Positions 18,308-26,159 of a stretch of 64,000 bases of DNA are shown here, piece by piece; position 1 is the stretch's first letter, and the number at the start of each line of letters is the position of its first letter. The DNA lies in contig NZ_JASXSH010000002.1 in NCBI RefSeq assembly GCF_030315745.1, positions 248,001 to 312,000 on the forward strand, in the 5' to 3' direction. Origin of the DNA: Gordonia heveisoli (lineage in GTDB: Bacteria > Actinomycetota > Actinomycetes > Mycobacteriales > Mycobacteriaceae). A program made the position numbers and the translations under genes. Under the pieces are notes generated by a model that was not told the origin of the DNA, searched no databases, and saw only the letters and a program-made list of their open reading frames with translations.

Positions 18308-19371
18308 CGCCCGACGGCGGTACGCCACTGATCGAGCCACTTCTCGAAGTTCTGCGCGATGAAACGCGGCGGCATGTTCACCGTCGACGACGGCAACGGT
18401 GCGCGTTCCTGCCAGCCGTCGGGCAGCGGGGTGTCGCGCTGCACCGGGTAGACGAACATCGACGACGGCAAGGCCTTCTGCACCGTCGGGCTCAGCATGA
18501 AGTCGACGAGTTTGCGCGCACCGTCGGGATTGCGGGTGCCCTTGAGGATGCCGATGTACTCGATCTGACGGAAACAGTTGTCCAGCAACGCTTTCGTTCC
18601 GGCGGTGGCGGCCGGCGATGACGCGTAGGACAGGACGATCGGGCGGTCGCCATGGTTGGTGCCCGCGGTGAACCGGTCGTTGTAGGCCTCTTCCCAGCCG
18701 GGCACGATCTCCGCACCGCCGGCGACCACTTTTTGCCAGTACGACTGCCAGCCACCCTCACCGAGGACGCCGATGGTGGTCAGCAGGAAGGCCATGCCCG
18801 GTGAGGAAGTCCCCGGATCCATCAAGACCGACTGGGCCGCGAACTTCGGATCGGCGAGATCGCGGAAGTTGGCCGGCGGCGTGATGTTGCGTTCGGCGTA
18901 CCAGCTTTCGTCGATGTTGAGGCAGACGTCGCCTCGGTCGACCGCGGTGAGCTGATCGCGCGCCTCGGGAATCGCGTACTGGCCCGCACCGTCGACGGCG
19001 GCGGGCGCCGCATACGGTTCGAGTGCCCCGGCCTCGATCGGCCGGGAGGCGAAGGTGTTGTCGATCCCGAACACCGCGTCGGCCTTCGGCGAGCCGGGCG
19101 TCAGCGACACCACCGATGCCAGCTGGCCGGCGTCACCGCCGCGCACGATCTTGAGGGTCATCCCCGTCTCACGGCGGAACTCGTCGAAGGCAGCCTGCGG
19201 GAGATCGAAGGAGTCGTGGGTCAGCAGGGTGACCTCGGCTCCGGCCTGGGCGTCGTCGGCGCATGCGCCGAACAGCGACACCGAGCCGAGCAGCACGACG
19301 ATCAGACCGAGGGTCCGACAGCGTGGCCGAGACGGCAGTACTCGCGTGTGGCCGGTTCGACGATTCCGCAC
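18304..19371 (-). CDS. Thiamine ABC transporter substrate-binding lipoprotein (ThiB-like)
   Basis: This 355-residue protein has a signal peptide with lipobox LFGAC and then a ThiB/TbpA-type binding domain: LLTHDSFDLP, DAVFGIDN, DPGTSSPGMAFL, a tryptophan-rich VVAGGAEIVPGWEEAY, VLSYASSPA and FMLSPTVQKALPSSMFVYPV. The DPGTSSPG and SPA motifs match thiamine-binding members better than iron-binding ones, so thiamine or a phosphate ester is the likely cargo. No TPP riboswitch could be recognised upstream on this strand. GTG 19371 is preceded at some distance by GGAGAG. Confidence 0.85.
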   Translation of the reverse strand: MRNRRTGHTRVLPSRPRCRTLGLIVVLLGSVSLFGACADDAQAGAEVTLLTHDSFDLPQAAFDEFRRETGMTLKIVRGGDAGQLASVVSLTPGSPKADAVFGIDNTFASRPIEAGALEPYAAPAAVDGAGQYAIPEARDQLTAVDRGDVCLNIDESWYAERNITPPANFRDLADPKFAAQSVLMDPGTSSPGMAFLLTTIGVLGEGGWQSYWQKVVAGGAEIVPGWEEAYNDRFTAGTNHGDRPIVLSYASSPAATAGTKALLDNCFRQIEYIGILKGTRNPDGARKLVDFMLSPTVQKALPSSMFVYPVQRDTPLPDGWQERAPLPSSTVNMPPRFIAQNFEKWLDQWRTAVGR

Positions 19372-19677
19372 GTTGCCCCGCTCTCCTGAGGGTCACCAGG
19401 GTGGGGAGGGTTTCCCACCGACACCTGATCTAACCAGGCGAACCGGCGCACCGACCATCCGAAAAGCTCGAGTCACTTTGATAACAATTGCATCAATAAC
19501 CTCAATAATCACTGCAACAACAGTGCGGTCCGTCTGGACAGCCATGGTGACGTGATGCATAGAATGACCGTCGACATGACCCCTCGACGCCACCGTCGAG
19601 CGGGCTTCGACACCGTCCCGGCGCCGGGCTGTCCGACCGAAGCCAGCCCCGGCACCCCGACCGATAGGACAGCATCA
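19372..19677. other. Divergent promoter region with AT-rich core
   Basis: This 306-base gap separates the thiamine-type transporter (leftward) from a secreted protein gene (rightward). Bases about 19475-19520 are much richer in A+T than the rest of the window, with TTGAT/ATCAA half-sites nine bases apart. On the leftward strand a GGTGGG/CCCACC hairpin (about 19395-19416) lies shortly before the binding-protein start and may be an attenuator. A TPP-like CACCTGATCT fragment occurs on the wrong strand. Confidence 0.4.
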
Positions 19678-20517
19678 GTGGGTTTCACAGGGCCGCTCAA
19701 CGCACGCTCACGCTCGGGCCGCGGACGACGGATCACCCGGATCGGCACCGCGACCATCGCGCTCGGCGCTGCAGTCGCGCTGGCCATGCCCACCGCCGCG
19801 CAGGCCGCACCGGCGCCCGCCGCACCGCGCGTCGACCAGCAGGTTCTCGATTCCCTCGGCGCCTTCGCACCGGCGATCATCGGCTCGGTCATCACCCCCG
19901 GCCCCGACGGCAAGGTCAACGCCACCCTGCTCAAGCAGGCGAGCACCCTCGCCGCGACCCCGGGCCTACCGCCCGAGGTCAGCGCGATCTGGAAGTCGGT
20001 CGTCAGCTTCCTCAGCGAGCCCGGCCGCCGCGAGATGGTCAGCCGCACCGAGGTCGCCGAACGCAAGCCCGGTGACCCGGAGATCCCGAAGGGCCCGAAC
20101 GCCCCGAAGATCCAGGAGTTCCTCTATCCGACCATCGGATTCAACTGCAAGCCGGACGGCAACTCGCTGGGCCGCGCCCTGGTGACCGCCGGACCGCAGA
20201 AGGCGCCCGCCCCCGGTCCCAAGCGCGGCGAGGCCGGCTACGTGTACACCAGCCTGGGCACCGGCCCGGCCGTGGACCGTCCCGGACATCAGCTGACCGT
20301 CACCTGGATCAACATCGACAACGGCCGCACCGGGCAGACCCTGCTCAAGCGCAACCCGAAGATCAACGTCAAGGAAGGGCCGGGCACCTTCACCGGTATC
20401 GCCAAGACCGGTAAGGGCCGCGTCATCTCGACCATCTACGGCGAGGTGACCACCAAGACCAAGGGCCGCGTGATGTCCTGCGGCATCGTCCCGACCATCG
20501 GTCTCGCCTACATCTGA
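19678..20517 (+). CDS. Secreted protein of unknown function (paralogue of the next gene)
   Basis: This 279-residue protein has a basic n-region (RSRSGRGRR), a hydrophobic core and an AQA-like signal cleavage site around residue 40. The mature part has a helical N-terminal region and a C-terminal domain with AGYVYTSLGTGP, LTVTWINIDNGRTG, GKGRVISTIYGEVTT and a terminal CGIVPTIGLAYI. The same order of motifs appears in the secreted protein 325 bases downstream, so the two are probably distant paralogues. GTG 19678 is chosen for AGGA about ten bases upstream and a normal signal peptide. No catalytic motif or function is recognised. Confidence 0.75.
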   Translation: MGFTGPLNARSRSGRGRRITRIGTATIALGAAVALAMPTAAQAAPAPAAPRVDQQVLDSLGAFAPAIIGSVITPGPDGKVNATLLKQASTLAATPGLPPEVSAIWKSVVSFLSEPGRREMVSRTEVAERKPGDPEIPKGPNAPKIQEFLYPTIGFNCKPDGNSLGRALVTAGPQKAPAPGPKRGEAGYVYTSLGTGPAVDRPGHQLTVTWINIDNGRTGQTLLKRNPKINVKEGPGTFTGIAKTGKGRVISTIYGEVTTKTKGRVMSCGIVPTIGLAYI

Positions 20518-20553
20518 GCCCCAGGAGAATCGCGACCAGCGGCATTCTCGACA

Positions 20554-20591
20554 GGCGGCGCCCCGACCATCCGGTCGGGGCGTCGCCTTTT
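20554..20591 (+). terminator. Strong intrinsic terminator after the first secreted-protein gene
   Basis: The arms 20554-20568 and 20573-20587 form a 15-bp stem with one G-T wobble, a four-base loop (ATCC) and a TTTT tract. It is the most canonical terminator in the window. Confidence 0.9.
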
Positions 20592-20604
20592 GTCCCTGAC
20601 ACCG

Positions 20605-20657
20605 AACCGTCCGTGCTGATCCAACCGTCCGTGCTGATCCAACCGTCCGGGCTCATC
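20605..20657. repeat. 18-bp tandem repeat, about three copies
   Basis: AACCGTCCGTGCTGATCC occurs twice in perfect tandem (20605-20640) followed by a third copy with two changes. It lies between the terminator and the next promoter and encodes nothing convincing. Copies are head-to-tail without spacers. Confidence 0.85.
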
Positions 20658-20841
20658 TGCGGGGTATCCCTGCGATCGCATCGGGGTCACAGCTCGGACT
20701 CATCACTTGTGGGTCGACGACGCCCCATGCTTTTCTGTTAACTCAAACAACTTCTGCCACATGCGCCACATTCTTCACAGCGTGTTCTGCCGGTGGCGAG
20801 ACCCGCACGACAACGAGATCCGAAAGACTAAGGAGTCAGTC

Positions 20842-21690
20842 ATGCCGAGCTTGCGCGCCGGACTGGTCGGGACCGCAATCGCCGCGGCGACCGTGCTGGG
20901 AACCGCGATCGGCGGGACCGTCGTCGCAGGCACGGGTGTCGCCACCGCGACACCGGCGGCCACCCCGGTCGATGCGATCACCCTGCCGTCCAATCCGCTC
21001 GACTCCGAGCTCGCCGCCGCCGTGCGGATGCTCAAGGCGGCCGGCGTCGACCAGATGGCCTTGCAGGCCGCGCAGGCGATCATCGGGGCGACCGGTCAGC
21101 TGAACATCACCGACCTCATCGGTCAGCTCGGTTCACTGCAGGCCGGCGCGCAGGTTCCGGCCCGGCCGGTGGCCGCGACCGATCCGACCGCGTTGTTGCG
21201 CGCCCTCGGAATCCAGACGCTCTCCCCCTCGGTGTCGCCGTTCTGTGCCACCCCGACCGCCGACAACCCGCTCGGACTGGTGACCGCGGGTGCCGGCGCG
21301 GTACCCGGCCCGTGGCCGCTCAAGCAGGACCCGCTGGCCCAGCTCGCGCCGATCCTCACCCTCATCCCGGGCGTCAAGATCCCCGACACCCTGAATCTGG
21401 TCGACAAGGGTGAGACGGCCTACGCCTTCGTACCCGCGACCACGGGCGGCGGATCGGGTGGCACCATGCAGGTCGCCTGGTTCAACACCACCACCTTCCA
21501 GGGCGGTCTCGCCGACCTCAAACCGGTCAGCGATCCGCGGATCACCAGCGTGCTGCCACTGCTGTCGGGCGTTCGGCTGGCCCCGGTCAAGACCGGTCAG
21601 GGCACCGTGCTGTCGGCGGTGTTCGGCACCGCGCAGAACGGCAACCGCAGCTGCTTCTTCCTGCCCGCGGTGGGTGTGATCAACGCATGA
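20842..21690 (+). CDS. Secreted protein of unknown function (paralogue of the preceding gene)
   Basis: This 282-residue protein has a signal peptide (hydrophobic residues about 5-35, ATA-type cleavage) and a mature region with a helical first part (LRVL-like AAVRMLKAAGVDQMALQAAQ) and a C-terminal domain TAYAFVPATTGG, MQVAWFNTTTFQGG, GQGTVLSAVFGT and CFFLPAVGVINA. The latter parallels the neighbouring secreted protein. ATG 20842 has AAGGAG seven bases upstream. It overlaps the downstream lysoplasmalogenase-like gene (ATGA). No enzyme motif is visible; a structural or ligand-binding cell-envelope role is possible. Confidence 0.8.
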   Translation: MPSLRAGLVGTAIAAATVLGTAIGGTVVAGTGVATATPAATPVDAITLPSNPLDSELAAAVRMLKAAGVDQMALQAAQAIIGATGQLNITDLIGQLGSLQAGAQVPARPVAATDPTALLRALGIQTLSPSVSPFCATPTADNPLGLVTAGAGAVPGPWPLKQDPLAQLAPILTLIPGVKIPDTLNLVDKGETAYAFVPATTGGGSGGTMQVAWFNTTTFQGGLADLKPVSDPRITSVLPLLSGVRLAPVKTGQGTVLSAVFGTAQNGNRSCFFLPAVGVINA

Positions 21691-22373
21691 CGCGACGCCG
21701 CCTGCGGCCCCGGATCATCGCCTACGCGGTGAGCGCGGCCGCCGCGACGGCGTGCGGCGCCCTGGGGTCCCGACGATCGGCTGCGATCACCAAACCGATT
21801 CCGATCGCGCTGCTCGCCGCACATGTCGCGGCCGGCGGCCGGGAACGTCCGCCGGTCGACAACGTCCTACTCGCCGGCGTGATCGGCTTCTCCGCCACCG
21901 GTGACCGGTTCATGCTGAACGAGGAGTTCGAGACCGAACCCCAGGCCAAGGATCAGAATCTCCGCCTGGGTGCGACGCTCTTCGCCGGCGCCCAGCTCTG
22001 CTATGCGGCCACCATGTGGCGCCGTGGGGCGCGCCCGGAACCGCGGACCCTCGCACCACGCGGGCTACTACTCGCCGAGTCTGCCGCAGTCCTTGCGCTG
22101 CATCGTCCCCGGTTGCTGCCGGTTCTCGGCGCCTACGGTCAGACCCTAGTGCTGATGTCGGCGCTCGCGTCCACCACCCCGACCCCCCAGCCCCAGGTCC
22201 GCATCGGTGGCCTACTGTTCCTCGCCTCCGATCTGACGATCATCAACAGGCGGCATCTACTCCGTCATCCGCGCGTACGTCAGGCGGCCGAGATCTGGGT
22301 GCTGGCGTCCTATTTCGCGGCGCAGGCCCTGCTGCTCGACGGCGTGGGCCGAGCGGCGGACGACGGCCGCTGA
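21687..22373 (+). CDS. Lysoplasmalogenase family membrane protein (YhhN/TMEM86)
   Basis: This 228-residue integral membrane protein has about seven to eight helices and family hallmarks: ITKPIPIALL near the start, ATGDRFMLNE with the conserved acidic residue, and LLFLASDLTI. Characterised TMEM86 proteins cleave the vinyl-ether bond of lysoplasmalogens. The bacterial substrate is uncertain, since this lineage is not known for plasmalogens. Its ATG overlaps the stop of the secreted protein, so the two are expressed together. Confidence 0.8.
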   Translation: MTRRRLRPRIIAYAVSAAAATACGALGSRRSAAITKPIPIALLAAHVAAGGRERPPVDNVLLAGVIGFSATGDRFMLNEEFETEPQAKDQNLRLGATLFAGAQLCYAATMWRRGARPEPRTLAPRGLLLAESAAVLALHRPRLLPVLGAYGQTLVLMSALASTTPTPQPQVRIGGLLFLASDLTIINRRHLLRHPRVRQAAEIWVLASYFAAQALLLDGVGRAADDGR

Positions 22374-22406
22374 GCCGATCCGGGTCCGCCGCCAACCGGC
22401 TCGGAG

Positions 22407-23924
22407 TCACTGACCGAGCTTCGCGATTCGAACCGCCTCGTTGGCCTCCAGCCGAGACGCCGCGACCGCATCCATCTCTTCGAGTTCGAGCCCCTTGGTC
22501 TCCTGCACGCGTCGGTGGACGAACAGGAACGACAACGCCGCGCAGACGGCGAAGAAGCCGTACACCCAGCCCAGACCGAGTTGCTCGGACGCAGTCGGGA
22601 ACAGCATGGAGATGGTAAAGTTCGCAATCCAGTTGACCGCGGTGCAGACGCCCAGTGCCACACCACGAATCGAGTTCGGGAACATCTCCCCGAGCATCAC
22701 CCACATGACCGGCCCCCAGGTGGCGGCGAAGGCGACCACGAACAGATTGGCACCGATGAGTGCGAGGACGCCCCAGGGGTCGTCGAGGGTGAGACATTCC
22801 TTGGTGGTGTTACCCGCCTCGCAGAGGACGTCGCCCACGCTCCCCGATTGCTTATAGGTCGATTGGGTGAAGGCGACACACGCCATCAGCAGGCCGATGA
22901 ACATGCCGACCGAGCCGATCAGCAGCAGTTTGCGACGACCGATGCGGTCGACGAACAGGATGGCCACGAACGTCATCACCACGTTGATGACGGCGGTGAT
23001 CACCGAGGTCTTGAACGACGCGCTCTCACTGAAACCGACCGACTGCCACAGGGTCGTCGAATAGTAGAAGATCGCGTTGATGCCGACGAACTGCTGGAAG
23101 ACGGCCAGCCAGATGCCGACCCACACCAGCGGGTGCAAGCCGAACACGGGACCCCGGATGTCGTGGATCGACGCGGAGGACTCGCGCCGGACGGTGAGCT
23201 TGATCTCGCGCACACGATCCAGCGGGGCGACCTCGCCGGTCACCTCCTGCAGGATGCGCGCGGCCTCCTCGTCGCGATTGCGACCGACCAGGTAGCGCGG
23301 TGACTCCGGGATCAGCAGTGCGATCACGCCATAGACCACCGCGGGCACCACGCCGACGAGAAACATCCACCGCCAGGCCTCCAACCCCCACCACAGGTCG
23401 TCGGAGGCCGCGCCTGCGCTGTCGGCGAGCAGTGCGTCCGAGAGTAGGGCCGCGAAGATGCCCAGGGTGATGGCCAGCTGCTGCATCGACGCCAGGGCCC
23501 CGCGGAAGCGGGCCGGGGCGATCTCGGCGATGTAGGCGGGCGCGATCACCGAGGCGATACCGATACCGATACCGCCGAGCACGCGCCACAGCAGCAGATC
23601 CCAGACGGTGACCACCAGCGAGGTGCCGATCGCCGATACGACGAACAGGACCGAGCCGAGCAACATCACGCGTTTGCGACCCCAGACATCGGCCAGCCGG
23701 CCGGCGAACCAGGCACCGAGCGCGCAGCCGAGCAGGGCGATCGCCACCGCGAAACCGGTGAAGAGGCTACCCAGACCGAAGGTGTCCTGGATGGAGTCGA
23801 CCGCCCCGTTGACCACCGAACTGTCGAACCCGAAGAGGAAGCCGCCGACCGCGGCGGCCACACTCACGCCGATCACCTTCGCCCGGTGCTGATGGGCGAT
23901 CTCCGACTGATGGGTTTCAGACAT
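22407..23924 (-). CDS. Sugar porter (MFS, SP family)
   Basis: This 505-residue, 12-helix transporter has the sugar-porter signatures GRLADVWGRKR, RVLGGIGIGIASVIAPAYIAEIAPARFRG, PESPRYL, the central QQFVGINAIFYYS and the C-terminal PETKG-like QETKGLELEEM. These indicate proton-coupled import of a hexose, pentose or inositol. The loop after helix 9 contains a cysteine pair (VLCEAGNTTKECL) that could form an external disulfide. No sugar enzymes are adjacent, so the substrate is open. It stands alone and is convergent with the lysoplasmalogenase-like gene. Confidence 0.9.
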   Translation of the reverse strand: MSETHQSEIAHQHRAKVIGVSVAAAVGGFLFGFDSSVVNGAVDSIQDTFGLGSLFTGFAVAIALLGCALGAWFAGRLADVWGRKRVMLLGSVLFVVSAIGTSLVVTVWDLLLWRVLGGIGIGIASVIAPAYIAEIAPARFRGALASMQQLAITLGIFAALLSDALLADSAGAASDDLWWGLEAWRWMFLVGVVPAVVYGVIALLIPESPRYLVGRNRDEEAARILQEVTGEVAPLDRVREIKLTVRRESSASIHDIRGPVFGLHPLVWVGIWLAVFQQFVGINAIFYYSTTLWQSVGFSESASFKTSVITAVINVVMTFVAILFVDRIGRRKLLLIGSVGMFIGLLMACVAFTQSTYKQSGSVGDVLCEAGNTTKECLTLDDPWGVLALIGANLFVVAFAATWGPVMWVMLGEMFPNSIRGVALGVCTAVNWIANFTISMLFPTASEQLGLGWVYGFFAVCAALSFLFVHRRVQETKGLELEEMDAVAASRLEANEAVRIAKLGQ

Positions 23925-24044
23925 GAGGACCTCGCTGTCCGCTGTCGGTTCCCTCTCACCACAAGAGGCGCAACAACCTCAGGCTACGCATCAGTGCACT
24001 GGCACCACGGCCTTTCGGGCTATCGGTGACCGCGGCGTGATCCT

Positions 24045-24584
24045 TCAGGCGACCGCGCGCCCACGACACGTCGAGTACTGCGGATTGACCATCGGGACGA
24101 AGAGCATCAGACCGACCTTCTGGTGGATTGTGAAGGCGACCGGACCGCTACCCGGATGCAGGTCGACCTGCCAGCGCACCGATTGCGCCCGGCTGGGCAC
24201 GGTCACCGACCCGGTGCGTCCGGTCCGCTGATTGCGCCAGTTCACCCGTACCTCGATGGTGTACTCGAGCGCCTGCGGGCGGGTGAGGCTGTAGCCGATC
24301 AGCGAGATCGCCGGGCCGGGCAGCCCGTCCGAGGGGAAGGCGATCTGGTTGTAGACGTCCACCCGCACGGGCAACGGACCATTCCCCAGCGGATTGGCAC
24401 TGCCGCAATTGAGTGTGGTCACCAGATTCGGTTCGGTGTACTCCGGGATCGCTTGCGCCACAGGTGCACTCAGCAACGCCGCGAACAGCGCCCCGACCGC
24501 GCCGACCAGGCCGAGTCGCACCGCTCGCCGCCGCGACCCGTTCGTCGCCACCCCATCACGTACCCGCTCCACCCCGGTGATCAT
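24045..24584 (-). CDS. Secreted protein of unknown function
   Basis: This 179-residue protein has a Sec signal peptide (basic SRRRAVR, hydrophobic core, cleavage after VAQA) and a small beta-rich mature domain with two cysteines (TTLNCGSANP near its start and YSTCRGRAVA at the end) that could form one disulfide. The YTIEVRVNWRNQRTGRTGSVT segment looks like an immunoglobulin-like strand pair. The ATG at 24584 follows TACACT by six bases (leaderless). No family is recognised. Confidence 0.75.
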   Translation of the reverse strand: MITGVERVRDGVATNGSRRRAVRLGLVGAVGALFAALLSAPVAQAIPEYTEPNLVTTLNCGSANPLGNGPLPVRVDVYNQIAFPSDGLPGPAISLIGYSLTRPQALEYTIEVRVNWRNQRTGRTGSVTVPSRAQSVRWQVDLHPGSGPVAFTIHQKVGLMLFVPMVNPQYSTCRGRAVA

Positions 24585-24590
24585 GGACAC

Positions 24591-24596
24591 AGTGTA
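24591..24596 (-). promoter_or_regulatory. -10 box of a leaderless secreted-protein gene
   Basis: On the reverse strand TACACT is followed by six bases and the ATG at 24584. Confidence 0.55.
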
Positions 24597-24662
24597 GGAG
24601 GGTCGGATCGGCGCGCAGGCCGGATTGGGTCACCCGGGACGTCGATCTGCCAGAATCGATCC

Positions 24663-25241
24663 ATGGTGAAGCTGCAGATTGCTCAGGATCCCGCCGCCGA
24701 CGAACTGCTGTCGACCGACTCGTTCGCACTGCTGACCGGAATGCTCCTCGACCAGCAGTTCCCGATGGAACGGGCCTTCGCCGGACCGGCCAAGATCCGG
24801 GAGCGTTTCGGCAGTCTCGACCCGGCCGCCATCGCCGACGCCGACCCCGAGGCCTTCGCCGACCTGTGTGCCACCCCGCCGGCGATCCACCGCTACGGAC
24901 GGTCGATGGCCGGTCGAGTACAGGCACTCGCCCGCGTGGTCGCCGACGAATACGGCGGCGACGCCGCCCGCATCTGGACCGAGGCCCCCACCGGCGCTGA
25001 TCTGCTGGCCAGGGTGCGCGCGCTACCCGGTTTCGGTGACCAGAAGGCGAAGATCTTCACCGCCCTGGTGGCCAAACAGCTCGGTGTCACGCCGACCGGC
25101 TGGGCGAAGGTCGTCGGCGACTACGGGAAGTCGGGCTTCCGTTCGGTCGCCGACGTCGTCGACCCGGATTCGCTGCAGAAGGTGCGCGATTTCAAGAAGG
25201 CCGCGAAGGCGGCCGCCAAAGCCGACGCGCAGGCGAAGTGA
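24663..25241 (+). CDS. HhH-GPD family DNA-repair-like protein
   Basis: This 192-residue protein belongs to the actinobacterial HhH-GPD group: LTGMLLDQQFPMERAFAGP near the start, then the helix-hairpin-helix VRALPGFGDQKAKIF. Relatives are base-excision glycosylases. The usual lysine-aspartate of bifunctional enzymes is not obvious, and the C-terminus is a lysine/alanine-rich tail that could bind DNA. A CAGAAT box six bases before the ATG suggests a leaderless transcript. The lesion specificity is unknown. Confidence 0.85.
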   Translation: MVKLQIAQDPAADELLSTDSFALLTGMLLDQQFPMERAFAGPAKIRERFGSLDPAAIADADPEAFADLCATPPAIHRYGRSMAGRVQALARVVADEYGGDAARIWTEAPTGADLLARVRALPGFGDQKAKIFTALVAKQLGVTPTGWAKVVGDYGKSGFRSVADVVDPDSLQKVRDFKKAAKAAAKADAQAK

Positions 25242-25277
25242 GCGGCACAGCTGCGGGCGAACAGTAGGGTCGGTCCC

Positions 25278-26159
25278 ATGGAGAACGAGTCGGCCGCACG
25301 CGCCGTCGTCGAATTGCCGTTCCGGCTGGGGTTCGCAGTGGCCGGGGTGGCGCTGACCGCCGCCGAATCGGCGGTGACCATCGCGCGGATCACCGCCAAC
25401 AGCGTTCAGCATGAGGTGAACACCGCGCTCGGGCTGTCCGGCGACGAACTCGGCAGCGCCCGCACCCCCATCGCGCTGCTCAGCCAGCTCGCCGAATTGC
25501 TCGGCCCGGATCGGCCCTTCGGCCGTATCCTGGCCACCGGCGGCCCGTTGGAGCGACTGCTCAACCCGGATGGGGTCATCGACCGCCTGACCGCCAAGGA
25601 CGGCCTGCTGGAGAAGCTGACCGAGCCCGGCGGCCTGATCGACCAGATCGCCGAGGACGACGGAATCCTGGTCCGGCTCACCGCGAAGAACGGTCCGCTC
25701 GACCGGCTAACCCGGCCGGGTGGTGTGGTCGATCAGTTCACCGAGAACGAGGGCATCCTGGAACGCCTGACGTCCGAACACGGGATCGTCGACAAACTCA
25801 CCGCGCCCGACGGCTTGCTGGAGAAACTGACCGCACCGGGTGGCACGCTCGACCGGCTCGCCGACGACGGCGGCCTGCTCGATCAGCTACTCGGCGACAA
25901 CGGCGCCGTCGAGCGCGCGATCGCCCCCAACGGTCCCCTGGACCGCATCACCGAGCTGACCGAGGTGATCGGTCAGCTCGCCCCGAGCCTGATCGCGATG
26001 CAGGACACGGTGCACGAGTTGTCGGCGACCGTCGAGTTGCTGAACGCCACGGTGGCACCGCTGGGCGGACTGGCCGACCGGCTGCCCAAACGTCTGACCC
26101 GCGGCAAGGGCACCGCGGTCGACGTGCCGGCCACCGGTCGCGACATCACCCCGTACTGA
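25278..26159 (+). CDS. Decapeptide-repeat protein of unknown function
   Basis: This 293-residue protein has three parts: an amphipathic N-terminus (1-85), 14 uninterrupted ten-residue repeats (86-225), and a C-terminal region with leucine-spaced helices (LIAMQDTVHELSATVELLN) and a basic end. The repeat consensus is x-x-x-G-hydrophobic-hydrophobic-D/E-R/K/Q-L-T, for example AKDGLLEKLT or APNGPLDRIT. Glycine at position 4 is invariant in all 14 copies. No signal peptide or membrane helix is clear. TAGGGT seven bases before the ATG points to a leaderless start. Its 3' end overlaps the convergent acyltransferase gene by 14 bases. A solenoid or coiled scaffold is plausible; the function is unknown. 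Confidence 0.8.
   Translation: MENESAARAVVELPFRLGFAVAGVALTAAESAVTIARITANSVQHEVNTALGLSGDELGSARTPIALLSQLAELLGPDRPFGRILATGGPLERLLNPDGVIDRLTAKDGLLEKLTEPGGLIDQIAEDDGILVRLTAKNGPLDRLTRPGGVVDQFTENEGILERLTSEHGIVDKLTAPDGLLEKLTAPGGTLDRLADDGGLLDQLLGDNGAVERAIAPNGPLDRITELTEVIGQLAPSLIAMQDTVHELSATVELLNATVAPLGGLADRLPKRLTRGKGTAVDVPATGRDITPY
25533..25952 (+). repeat. Fourteen 30-bp coding repeats (decapeptides)
   Basis: The segment encodes 14 consecutive decapeptides with no insertion or deletion. The DNA copies have diverged considerably while the amino-acid pattern is kept, so the array is old and under selection rather than a recent expansion. Confidence 0.85.

Noticed and set aside
19381..19440. TPP riboswitch before the thiamine-type transporter
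   Set aside because: A CACCTGATCT fragment and a CTGAG are present but on the strand opposite to the transporter, with wrong spacing and without the GG-x-UAAU-xCCAG part. No aptamer could be drawn on the correct strand.
19421..19440. IdeR-type iron box at the same promoter
   Set aside because: Only one half (CTAACC) resembles the consensus; the other half does not match.
20605..20657. CRISPR or phage attachment site
   Set aside because: Head-to-tail 18-bp copies without spacers, and no integrase or tRNA nearby.
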